This document shows, piece after piece, positions 1 to 5,799 of a stretch of DNA of 6,060 nucleotides. Origin of the DNA: an uncultured Phycisphaerales bacterium (GTDB lineage: Bacteria > Planctomycetota > Phycisphaerae > Sedimentisphaerales > Anaerobacaceae); contig CALMMH010000184.1 of NCBI GenBank assembly GCA_937868145.1, positions 1 to 6,060 on the forward strand. Reading direction: 5' to 3'. The notes under the pieces are model-generated. The model was not told the origin of the DNA. It saw only the letters and a program-made list of their open reading frames with translations, and did not search any database. Within the stretch, counting starts at the first letter, position 1. Each line of letters begins with the position of its first letter. The translations under genes were made by a program, and so were the position numbers.

Positions 1-43
1 GGTCAGTCAATAAAACTAACCGATCCGATGGGGTACCTGGAGT

Positions 44-130
44 TCAATTACCTGGGCCAATCGGCGGCGCCGGCGTTGCCTGTCCGCCGGGAGCCTGTAA
101 CTTGATTTGTTTCGTGATTTCCTTTGCCAT
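44..130 (-). pseudogene. rplK: Ribosomal protein L11, 5' end only; frame interrupted
   Basis: Ribosomal protein L11 binds the GTPase-associated region of 23S rRNA and takes part in factor-dependent GTP hydrolysis. The first codons read MAKEITKQIKLQAPGG followed by QATPAPPIGP, which matches the well-known L11 N-terminus (family pattern K-L-Q-x-P-A-G-x-A-x-P-A-P-P-x-G-P-A-L-G-Q). After G-P the match stops: the next codons read G-N and then TGA at 44-46, where the family continues A-L-G-Q-x-G-V-N-I. No other frame of the remaining bases restores the L11 sequence. The start at 130 has an AAGGG ribosome-binding site six bases upstream, and the gene follows nusG by 118 bases, as in most bacteria. 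L11 is essentially universal in bacteria, so a chimeric or mis-joined sequence end is more likely than a real pseudogene. An insertion or intron cannot be excluded. The identity of the N-terminus is secure; the nature of the break is not. Confidence 0.85.
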
Positions 131-194
131 CTTATACCCTTATCGCACACCAATTCTTCTGACGGTCCGCGTTTGTCAATTCGTTTTCAACTCA

Positions 195-213
195 CGTCCG
201 CATCATGCGGACG
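195..213 (-). other. Perfect 8-bp hairpin in the nusG-rplK spacer
   Basis: Arms CGTCCGCA and TGCGGACG flank a three-base loop. The hairpin begins 35 bases past the nusG stop, and on the minus strand no T-run follows, so it is not a canonical intrinsic terminator. Just downstream, at 174-179, lies a perfect TTGACA -35-like hexamer, but 17 bases further on the -10 position reads GAATTG, which is poor. It could be an mRNA processing site, a weak attenuator, or part of the rplK leader, where other bacteria carry autoregulation by ribosomal protein L1. I see no recognisable L1 target here. Confidence 0.5.
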
Positions 214-248
214 ACATGCAGCCCGTGGACAACGCCCGCTTCCGTGCG

Positions 249-791
249 TCACACTTTCTCGATCTGCCAATACTCGATGTCCAGCGGAGTGCTGCGCCCG
301 AAGATCGTCACGATGACCTTGACGATGCCCCGCTCGGAATCGATCGAATCCACTACCCCCTCGAAGTTCTCGAACGCCCCTTCCCGGATCTTGATATGGT
401 CGCCCTTCTGGAACTCGACCTTGATGCTCGGCGCCTCTTCCGGTTTCTCGGCCTCCAGGAGCATCTTGGCGACGTCCGTATCTCGCATCGGCGTCGGCAT
501 CCCCTCGGTTCCGATGAAATCGCCCACGCCGCCGGTGCCCTTGATCATGAACCAGGCCCGCTCCGGCACGCGTCCGTCCTCGGTCGTCTCCATCTCCATG
601 AAGACGTAGCCGGGATAGAGTTTGCGTTTGTGGACGGTCTGCTTGCCGGCGCGGATCCGCTTGATCTGCTCCGTGGGCACCTCGATCCGGCCGATGATAT
701 CCGTCAAGCCCTCTTGCTGGGTCTTGCGATCCAGCGCTTCCTTGACCTGATTCTCTTTGTTGGCCGCAACTCTTAGGACGTACCAGTGCAT
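249..791 (-). CDS. nusG: Transcription termination/antitermination factor NusG
   Basis: NusG binds RNA polymerase, modulates pausing and Rho-dependent termination, and links polymerase to the leading ribosome through S10. The 180-residue product has the normal family length. The NGN domain (about 2-112) opens with M-H-W-Y-V-L-R-V and contains the hallmark K-R-K-L-Y-P-G-Y-V-F (57-64 region) and G-V-G-D-F-I-G with P-T-P (88-101). The KOW domain (about 126-178) has F-Q-K-G-D-H-I-K-I, then G-A-F-x-N-F-E-G-V-V and I-F-G-R-S-T-P-L, ending in Q-I-E-K-V as is typical. The open frame extends upstream to 872, but the start at 791 is chosen because NusG begins with this W-Y-V motif. The ribosome-binding site there is weak (GAAG about nine bases away). 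The gene lies 125 bases after secE and 118 before rplK, the standard order. Confidence 0.96.
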   Translation of the reverse strand: MHWYVLRVAANKENQVKEALDRKTQQEGLTDIIGRIEVPTEQIKRIRAGKQTVHKRKLYPGYVFMEMETTEDGRVPERAWFMIKGTGGVGDFIGTEGMPTPMRDTDVAKMLLEAEKPEEAPSIKVEFQKGDHIKIREGAFENFEGVVDSIDSERGIVKVIVTIFGRSTPLDIEYWQIEKV

Positions 792-833
792 TTTTTCGTC
801 TTCACATTCGTTTATGGACCAATCCGAACACGA

Positions 834-847
834 TGGGCACTTGCCCA
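834..847 (-). other. Small hairpin in the secE-nusG spacer
   Basis: Five-base arms TGGGC and GCCCA flank an AAGT tetraloop in the 125-base gap between secE and nusG. No T-run follows, so it is unlikely to terminate transcription. It sits about 43 bases before the nusG start and is the only clear structure I see in this spacer. It may be chance. Confidence 0.25.
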
Positions 848-916
848 CCCACCTTCGACTCGGTCCAGTCATCCCTTTCCGGAAACCGAATCACGCTTGC
901 CAAGTCTACCGGCAAA

Positions 917-1300
917 TTATCCAATCAAATAGCGGAAAATGAATGAGAAGAGCAAGTCGGTCGCACCCAGCAGGATACCCATCGCAAACACAACTACGAT
1001 CACGATGAGCGTCGAAACCGCGACCTCCTTCCTGCTCGACCAGTTCACTTTCTTGAGCTCCCCTTCCGCTGCGATCATGAAATCCGCCACCGCGGCCTTG
1101 TTCATCAGCCAGTAGATGCCCGCGCCCAAGGCAACCCCGATCACCACCGGCACCAGCGTCGTGATCCAGAGGTTCCAGTCGGTGCCCGAGAGCACTTCAT
1201 AAAGACGCCAACAACCCCACCCGACGATCGCGATTCCCGCGGCGCCGCTGCCGAGTCTTGTGTACTTGCCTTGTCCGGGCTTATATATCTTTGTCAGCAT
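917..1300 (-). CDS. secE: Preprotein translocase subunit SecE
   Basis: SecE is the small essential subunit that clamps SecY in the inner-membrane SecYEG channel. The 127-residue product carries the family signature at about 73-92: D-F-x-x-x-A-E-G-E-L-K-K-V-N-W-S-S-R-K-E, an amphipathic surface helix. It is followed by the conserved transmembrane helix (about 95-121). Two further hydrophobic segments lie in front (about 18-36 and 44-66), giving a three-span SecE like that of E. coli rather than the single-span form of about 60 residues found in many bacteria. The open frame runs back to 1384, but that extension overlaps tRNA-Trp. The start at 1300 is supported by AGGA (1309-1312) eight bases upstream. 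It lies 57 bases after tRNA-Trp and precedes nusG, the conserved context for this gene. Confidence 0.95.
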   Translation of the reverse strand: MLTKIYKPGQGKYTRLGSGAAGIAIVGWGCWRLYEVLSGTDWNLWITTLVPVVIGVALGAGIYWLMNKAAVADFMIAAEGELKKVNWSSRKEVAVSTLIVIVVVFAMGILLGATDLLFSFIFRYLIG

Positions 1301-1357
1301 GGCTGAAATCCTATTGCAATCAGCACTTCTGCAACGACGTCGCATCGACGCCGCCAT

Positions 1358-1431
1358 CACGCCAGGAGGGAATCGAACCCCCAACCTTTGGTTTTGGAGA
1401 CCAATGCTCTACCAAGTTGAGCTACTGGCGT
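1358..1431 (-). tRNA. trnW: tRNA-Trp (anticodon CCA)
   Basis: The minus strand folds as a complete cloverleaf of 74 bases. The acceptor stem is ACGCCAG paired with CTGGCGT, followed by discriminator G, as expected for bacterial tRNA-Trp. The D-arm is GCTC/GAGC with a GG-containing loop. The anticodon stem TTGGT/ACCAA encloses the loop CTCCAAA with anticodon CCA. The T-arm has the loop TTCGATT and one G-U pair in its stem. The 3' CCA is not encoded, so it must be added enzymatically. It sits 42 bases after the rpmG stop and 57 bases before secE, the usual place for this tRNA, and is probably excised from the shared transcript. Confidence 0.97.
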
Positions 1432-1473
1432 ATCGCCCCGGCTTCCCAACGGGAAACCGAAATGTCCTCAGTC

Positions 1474-1641
1474 CTATTTGCGTCTGAGCTTGTGAACCGT
1501 ACGCTTTCGCTCGGTCTTACAGAACTTTTTCAGTTCCAGCTTCGGCGCGCCTTCGGCCACGCTGACTTCCGTCCTGTAGTTTCTCTGGTTGCATTCGCTG
1601 CACTCGAGCCAGACGTATTCTCTCTTGCTTTTCTTGGCCAT
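1474..1641 (-). CDS. rpmG: Ribosomal protein L33 (bL33)
   Basis: This 55-residue basic protein belongs to the large ribosomal subunit near the tRNA exit site. The sequence M-A-K-K-S-K-R-E-Y-V-W-L-E-C-S-E-C, then N-Y-R-T, L-E-L-K-K-F-C and T-V-H-K is diagnostic of bL33, and the length is normal. The zinc-ribbon form of bL33 has two C-x-x-C pairs. Here Cys14 and Cys17 form the first pair, Cys41 is kept, and the position of the fourth ligand is Glu44, so it is a three-cysteine intermediate. The open frame extends upstream to 1668, but the family start M-A-K-K at 1641 is preferred; GGGAAG (1646-1651) stands close upstream. It lies 115 bases after tuf and 42 before tRNA-Trp. Confidence 0.95.
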   Translation of the reverse strand: MAKKSKREYVWLECSECNQRNYRTEVSVAEGAPKLELKKFCKTERKRTVHKLRRK

Positions 1642-1717
1642 AACACTTCCCAACCAGGCGATCACCACGAGTCCGGGACCGAATCACCCTCTCATGAGCG
1701 CCGGTTCATATCCTTGT

Positions 1718-1733
1718 GCCGCCACTTCGCGGC
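1718..1733 (-). other. GC-rich hairpin in the tuf-rpmG spacer
   Basis: Five-base arms GCCGC and GCGGC flank a six-base loop, starting 23 bases after the tuf stop. No T-run follows on the minus strand, so readthrough into rpmG is expected. It may stabilise or mark the 3' end of a tuf mRNA segment, but chance is possible in GC-rich DNA. Confidence 0.3.
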
Positions 1734-1756
1734 GTTTCTGCCAACGCGGCCGTGCC

Positions 1757-2983
1757 TTACGCAATCACCTTCGTCACGACGCCGGCGCCGACGGTGCGTC
1801 CACCTTCGCGGATGGCGAACCGGAGACCTTCGTCCATGGCGATGGGCGAAATGATCTCGACCTCAACCTTGATGTTGTCGCCGGGCATGCACATTTCGGC
1901 CGGCTTGCCGTCTTCGCTCATCAGAGCCAGGACGCCGCCGGTCACGTCGGTGGTCCGGAAGTAGAACTGCGGCTTGTACTTCGGGAAGAACGGGGTGTGT
2001 CGCCCGCCTTCTTCCTTCGTCAGCACGTACACCTGGGCATAGAACTTCGTGTGCGGCGTGATGCTGCCCGGTTTGGCGATGACCTGCCCGCGTTCGAGAT
2101 CTTTCTTCTCGATGCCTCGCAGCAACAGTCCGACGTTGTCGCCGGCCTGGCCTTCGTCCAGGGTCTTATTGAACATCTCGACGCCGGTCACAACGCTCTT
2201 GCGGATGTCCGGCGAAAGCCCGATGATCGCGACTTCGTCGCCGACGTGAACCTTGCCACGCTCGATTCTGCCGGTGCCGACGGTGCCGCGTCCCTTGATG
2301 CTGAACACGTCTTCCACGGGCATGATGAACGGCAGATCCACCTCGCGTTTGGGCATGGGGATATACGCATCCATCGCCTTGAGCAACTCGACAATCGGGG
2401 CACAAGCCGGATCGTCCTTCGACGTCGCGTTCATTGCCGCCACGGCGCTGCCACGAATAACCGGGGCGTCGTCGCCGTTGAACTTGTACTTGTTCAGCAG
2501 CTCGCGAATCTCCAGCTCGACCAGATCCAGCAATTCCGGGTCGTCGACGAGGTCCACTTTGTTCAGGAAGACCACGATCTTCGGCACGTTCACCTGGCGG
2601 GCCAGAAGGATGTGCTCGCGAGTCTGGGGCATCGGGCCGTCATAAGCGCTGACCACCAGGATGGCGCCATCCATCTGGGCGGCGCCGGTGATCATGTTCT
2701 TCACGTAGTCGGCATGGCCCGGGCAGTCAATGTGGGCGTAGTGACGATTCGCGGTCTCGTACTCGACGTGCGCGGTGGCAATCGTCAGAATCTTTGTCGG
2801 GTCGCGGCGGCCCTGAGACTCCGAGGCCTTGGCGATGTCGTCATACGACTTGAACTTCGACAGGCCGTTCAGATCCATTACCTTGGTCATGGCAGCCGTC
2901 AAAGTTGTCTTGCCGTGGTCCACGTGTCCGATCGTACCCACGTTTACGTGCGGTTTAGTCCGTTCAAATACTGCTTTGGCCAT
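1757..2983 (-). CDS. tuf: Translation elongation factor EF-Tu
   Basis: EF-Tu is the GTPase that delivers aminoacyl-tRNA to the ribosomal A site. The 408-residue product is full length. Domain I (about 1-210) has the P-loop G-H-V-D-H-G-K-T (19-26), switch II D-C-P-G-H (86-90), N-K-V-D (141-144) and the G5 region R-G-S-A (177-180). Domain II (about 215-305) has G-R-G-T-V-x-T-G-R-I (231-240). Domain III (about 310-408) has H-T-P-F-F (329-333) and ends G-V-V-T-K-V-I-A. Switch I is divergent: where E. coli has R-G-I-T-I this protein has K-I-L-T-I (64-68), and the segment between P-loop and switch I is five residues longer. The threonine that coordinates magnesium is kept as Thr67 and the catalytic histidine as His90, so it should be active. 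The start at 2983 has a strong GGAGG ten bases upstream. tRNA-Thr precedes it by 127 bases and rpmG follows. Confidence 0.98.
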   Translation of the reverse strand: MAKAVFERTKPHVNVGTIGHVDHGKTTLTAAMTKVMDLNGLSKFKSYDDIAKASESQGRRDPTKILTIATAHVEYETANRHYAHIDCPGHADYVKNMITGAAQMDGAILVVSAYDGPMPQTREHILLARQVNVPKIVVFLNKVDLVDDPELLDLVELEIRELLNKYKFNGDDAPVIRGSAVAAMNATSKDDPACAPIVELLKAMDAYIPMPKREVDLPFIMPVEDVFSIKGRGTVGTGRIERGKVHVGDEVAIIGLSPDIRKSVVTGVEMFNKTLDEGQAGDNVGLLLRGIEKKDLERGQVIAKPGSITPHTKFYAQVYVLTKEEGGRHTPFFPKYKPQFYFRTTDVTGGVLALMSEDGKPAEMCMPGDNIKVEVEIISPIAMDEGLRFAIREGGRTVGAGVVTKVIA

Positions 2984-2993
2984 CTTAGATAAA

Positions 2994-2998
2994 CCTCC
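2994..2998 (-). promoter_or_regulatory. Ribosome-binding site of tuf
   Basis: GGAGG lies ten bases before the tuf ATG and is the best Shine-Dalgarno match in the window. This fits the very high expression expected of EF-Tu. Confidence 0.85.
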
Positions 2999-3042
2999 AA
3001 ATGTGCAGTTGAGCAGCTATGTGCCTGTCCGTTTCGTTCTCT

Positions 3043-3098
3043 AAAAAAATACTTGAACCGGGGGTGCTGCCCGCCCTGCGCGGCCGTCACATCCCGGC
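3043..3098 (-). terminator. Possible attenuator between tRNA-Thr and tuf
   Basis: On the minus strand GCCGGG (3093-3098) can pair with CCCGGT (3057-3062) around a GC-rich loop; an inner four-base stem CGGG/CCCG is an alternative. Seven bases later comes a run of seven T (3043-3049). The gap between stem and T-run is longer than in a standard intrinsic terminator and no promoter is evident between here and tuf, so at most partial termination is expected. It could balance tRNA-Thr against tuf output, or simply be a processing structure. Confidence 0.25.
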
Positions 3099-3110
3099 GT
3101 TCATACAAGC

Positions 3111-3183
<73 letters not shown>

Positions 3184-3338
3184 ATTCCATCAAGCGAACC
3201 TATTTTTAGGCCCGAAATCACAACTCGCAGAGACAAGAAGTCCTTGTCCTCAAACGCGAGCCAAGCGTCCGATTTCGTCGCTTTTGCCCGCACCTGCGGC
3301 AAGGTTTTCCAATGAAACTGCGTAATTATGAACTATAA
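3184..3338 (-). other. Untranslated leader between promoter and tRNA-Thr
   Basis: About 155 bases separate the predicted transcription start from tRNA-Thr. I see no credible gene here. Two hairpins stand out. At 3284-3302 arms TTGCC and GGCAA enclose a further three-base stem with a bulged G. At 3232-3248 arms GACAAG and CTTGTC enclose a five-base loop. Neither is followed by a T-run. They could protect the 5' end or guide processing of tRNA-Thr; no boxA-like antitermination signal was recognised. Confidence 0.4.
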
Positions 3339-3345
3339 ATCGATG

Positions 3346-3374
3346 AATATAAGGCAAGCGGCCCGAGGATGCAA
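3346..3374 (-). promoter_or_regulatory. Probable main promoter of the tRNA-Thr/tuf cluster
   Basis: A -35 hexamer TTGCAT (3369-3374) and a -10 hexamer TATATT (3346-3351) are separated by exactly 17 bases. The -10 matches the sigma-70 consensus at five of six positions and the -35 at three. Directly upstream, at 3379-3404, are three T-tracts of five, six and seven bases on the minus strand, placed where an UP element binds the alpha subunits of RNA polymerase. The predicted start is near 3339. Such an arrangement suits the strong promoter needed for tuf and tRNA genes. It is a sequence match only. Confidence 0.6.
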
Positions 3375-3397
3375 CGGGAAAAATCAAAAAACTGAGT

Positions 3398-3464
3398 AAA
3401 AAAATCACCCGCCGATGCGTTCGTCGCACCACAGCCCCCGCCGCATACTATTTTCTAGGGCTGT
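3398..3464 (-). terminator. Tandem hairpins and T-run after the HEAT-repeat gene
   Basis: Beginning 46 bases past the stop of the upstream gene, arms ACAGCCC and GGGCTGT (3431-3464, 20-base loop) are followed without a gap by a second hairpin GGTGCG/CGCATC (3414-3430, one G-U pair, five-base loop). After nine more bases comes a run of seven T (3398-3404). The layout suggests transcription end for the exported-protein gene, although the T-run is not directly against the stem, so termination may be partial. The same T-run may double as part of the UP element of the next promoter. Confidence 0.4.
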
Positions 3465-3477
3465 CGTCAGTTGGGGG

Positions 3478-3506
3478 ATTGTACCCTGATACGAACAACA
3501 AAGCAA
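3478..3506 (-). promoter_or_regulatory. Second promoter candidate just after the HEAT-repeat gene
   Basis: TTGCTT (3501-3506) and TACAAT (3478-3483) are separated by exactly 17 bases, with the -10 matching consensus at five of six positions and the -35 at three. It begins four bases past the stop codon at 3510, with a predicted start near 3471. It would transcribe the tandem hairpins and, by readthrough, the tRNA-Thr/tuf cluster. It may be an upstream second promoter for that cluster, a small RNA promoter, or a chance match. Confidence 0.35.
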
Positions 3507-3509
3507 ACA

Positions 3510-5786
3510 CTAATTGCTCGTACTCTCTCCACCGCCGTTTTTTCTCGCCTGGGCGTATCGCTCCGCCCACCGACTCAGCAGGGCCTGCCACATTTGCCTG
3601 ACCTGCGGGTCCGCCACCTGGACCTGCTGAAGCGATTCCAGCAACTCCCCGGGGTTTATCGCTGTCGGATGGCCGAGATACGCCTCGATACATTGGGCGA
3701 CATCGCCCTCGGGACTGAGGTCGAAGTCTTTTCCTGATAAGTAGTTAGCGATGATACTGCGAGTAGCCTCAGCATTGCCGAGTTCGAGATAGACCCCAAG
3801 CAGTTGACCCTGGAAGCGGGCGAGTTCCTGCCCTGCAGGTTCGGTGGCGATCAGACTCCTGAGGGAATCCGAGGCTTCCTTAAAACTCTTCGTGGCGATG
3901 TACAGGTTCGCCAGATTCACTTGGGCCTCTTTGAGCAAATCCTGCTTGCTTTCGCTCTGCGCCTTCTGTCTCACGATGGCAAAGAACGGAATCTGCTTCT
4001 CCGGCGTCAGCTTCGCCGCCACTTCCGGCGACTGGATCTTCGCAACCCAGTCCACCATAAGAGCGGCGGGCGCCCGCTGGAAGATATCGAGCATCGCAGT
4101 CCAGGCCGGCTCGCTTTCGTCCGCGACGCCGAGTTTCCCCACCAGCCAGTCCAATTCTTGTTGTTCTCCCCCATCCCCGGCCAAATCGATCAGCTTGAGC
4201 CGTATCTTTACACTCGCATCAGCGGCAAGATCTTTTCGTAACTTCCGCAAAGCAAGGATCTTATCGGCGTTTGCGTTGATGACTCCATCCATGGCGATCA
4301 GCCGGACAGACTCCGTCTTGTCCGCAATCGCCTGGTCGAAGAGGGTTCCGAACAGTTTGGCAGCCGGCTCGCGGCAGGCACTGCGAGAGGAACACAGACC
4401 GCTCATCGCGCTGAGCAGATATCCCCGCAGTGCAACATCGTTGGCCGGATTCATCCGGGCATATCGCTGAGCGAGCGTTCCCAGATAGTTGTTGACGTCC
4501 TCAGGCTTCATGCCATTGGGTTCGAGCAGTTTGCCGATCACATCGGCCCCGACGCGGGCCTTCTCCGCATCAGCCTCATTGAGAAATCGAACGCCCCATG
4601 TCAGCGTTCCCGCTCGAATCTCGTCAGGGATTCTCGGACCCGAGGCCGTATCGCCCAGAGAAGTATAGCAGGCTTCCCGCAAGGCGACCAGGATCTCCCG
4701 ACGCACCTGTTCATCCTGCTCGACGTTCAGTTGGTCCAGCAGGGGCTTGGCGACATTCAATTCCCAGAGGGAGGCCAACCGCTTGGCCGTGCTGAGCCGC
4801 ACGTCCCGACTGGGATCGGAGATCAAGTCTTTCAGCACCGGCTCGAGTGCCGAGAATTTCGCCTTGCTCGTCCCTACGCGGAGCTCCTCCAGCCGGTCCA
4901 GGGCCCAGAGTTTCACCCTGGTTTCCCGCTCCGCCAGGTGCGTGGCGAGAAATTTGACCTTGGCGTCCTCGGCGCCCTGGAGGTTGTAGAGAGTCGTTTT
5001 GTCCGCCAGGTACTTCTTCCAGACGTTCTCCCGCTCGGCTTCCGTTTCCCGCATCCGCGTTTCCTGGCGGATCACCCGCTCCCGCAGGAACACTTCCGTG
5101 CCCCGCTGCTGGAGTTCCAGGAGCGTTTGCCGGCGAACGGCGGAGTCCGAACTGACCGTGACGCCTACCGCAGCCAGCGCCGTGCGGGCCGCATCGACGA
5201 TCTGCGGTTCGCCGCTATCCAGGAGACTGAACAACTTGATGACCGCCTGCTTGTCGGGATGCCGGCGCATCGCATAGATAACGTTGGTTCGGGCGACCGC
5301 CGACAGAGCGGGGTCCACCACCGCCTTCTCCAGTTCCATCTGGACCTGGCTATAGCCAAACACCAACGTGGCCTCGGCCGCAAGCTTGACGAGGTTGAAG
5401 TCCTTTTCTTCGGATGCGATCACCCCGATCAACGGCTTGATGAAATCCTCTTTGTTCTTAATGGGCGTCTGCCAGGTTCTCGTCGGGCTCAGCACTTCGC
5501 ACACCGCGGTCCTGGCGGCCGGATTCTCCGCCAGGGAAAGCACGTCCAGCAGGATCTTCCTGGCCTCGGGATTCTCGCTCACCAACAGCAGACTGGCGGC
5601 ATCGACACGATTCTTCGGGTTAGGATTCTCCAGAAGAGCGGTCTTGTAGAGCCTCAACTGGGCATCGATCTGGGAGATGGGGACAGCTTCTTCCGCCGCC
5701 ACCGGCACGGCTTCCTGAGCACAAACCGCTCGCAGGCAGGCTGCGATCAGCAATAGCATTAGGATATGAAGCCGCCGAGCTTTCAT
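3510..5786 (-). CDS. Exported HEAT-repeat/TPR-like protein, function unknown
   Basis: The 758-residue product is not recognised as a named family. Residues 1-23 look like a Sec signal: basic K-A-R-R, then a leucine-rich core. It could be cut by signal peptidase I after V-C-A (23), or be a lipoprotein through the I-A-A-C segment (14-17). Residues about 40-210 and 275-545 are helix-loop-helix repeats of HEAT type, with recurrent D-x-x-V-R and A-A-x-x-L patterns such as D-P-S-R-D-V-R-L-S-T-A-K-R-L. Between them, about 216-262 is a charged coiled coil rich in R, E and Q. Residues about 615-685 resemble TPR helices, and the tail is low-complexity. No catalytic motif is visible, so a scaffold or binding role outside the cytoplasm is inferred. 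The frame is open to 5939, but the start at 5786 is chosen because a signal peptide begins there with GAGGG eight bases before. It precedes the tRNA-Thr/tuf cluster with its own likely end signal, so it is probably a separate unit. Confidence 0.88.
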   Translation of the reverse strand: MKARRLHILMLLLIAACLRAVCAQEAVPVAAEEAVPISQIDAQLRLYKTALLENPNPKNRVDAASLLLVSENPEARKILLDVLSLAENPAARTAVCEVLSPTRTWQTPIKNKEDFIKPLIGVIASEEKDFNLVKLAAEATLVFGYSQVQMELEKAVVDPALSAVARTNVIYAMRRHPDKQAVIKLFSLLDSGEPQIVDAARTALAAVGVTVSSDSAVRRQTLLELQQRGTEVFLRERVIRQETRMRETEAERENVWKKYLADKTTLYNLQGAEDAKVKFLATHLAERETRVKLWALDRLEELRVGTSKAKFSALEPVLKDLISDPSRDVRLSTAKRLASLWELNVAKPLLDQLNVEQDEQVRREILVALREACYTSLGDTASGPRIPDEIRAGTLTWGVRFLNEADAEKARVGADVIGKLLEPNGMKPEDVNNYLGTLAQRYARMNPANDVALRGYLLSAMSGLCSSRSACREPAAKLFGTLFDQAIADKTESVRLIAMDGVINANADKILALRKLRKDLAADASVKIRLKLIDLAGDGGEQQELDWLVGKLGVADESEPAWTAMLDIFQRAPAALMVDWVAKIQSPEVAAKLTPEKQIPFFAIVRQKAQSESKQDLLKEAQVNLANLYIATKSFKEASDSLRSLIATEPAGQELARFQGQLLGVYLELGNAEATRSIIANYLSGKDFDLSPEGDVAQCIEAYLGHPTAINPGELLESLQQVQVADPQVRQMWQALLSRWAERYAQARKNGGGESTSN

Positions 5787-5794
5787 CCGGATAA

Positions 5795-5799
5795 CCCTC
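5795..5799 (-). promoter_or_regulatory. Ribosome-binding site fixing the start of the HEAT-repeat protein
   Basis: GAGGG lies eight bases before the ATG at 5786. Together with the signal peptide that begins at this codon, it decides against the 51-codon upstream extension, which has no family-like or membrane-targeting character. Confidence 0.7.

Noticed and set aside
102..776. Plus-strand open frame of 224 codons opposite nusG and the rplK start
   Set aside because: It overlaps both well-identified minus-strand genes and its composition is that of a reverse-strand shadow.
916..921. GATAAT -10-like hexamer overlapping the secE stop
   Set aside because: No acceptable -35 hexamer lies 16-18 bases upstream, so an independent nusG promoter is not supported.
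1702..1709. Start codon with AAGGA upstream in the tuf-rpmG spacer
   Set aside because: The frame beginning at the ATG near 1709 closes after five codons; too short to call a leader peptide without other support.
1589..2992. Long plus-strand open frame opposite tuf, 467 codons
   Set aside because: It is an antisense shadow of the highly biased tuf codons; its product is rich in H, D, L and R with no family-like motif, while the minus strand encodes complete EF-Tu.
3250..3432. Possible 60-residue minus-strand peptide with a hydrophobic stretch
   Set aside because: The hydrophobic residues come from the T-tracts, the start would be GTG, and the frame runs through the predicted promoter; no family resemblance.
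4731..5756. Plus-strand open frame of 341 codons opposite the HEAT-repeat gene
   Set aside because: It lies antisense to a gene with a signal peptide, ribosome-binding site and coherent repeats, and its product is compositionally odd with no recognisable domain.
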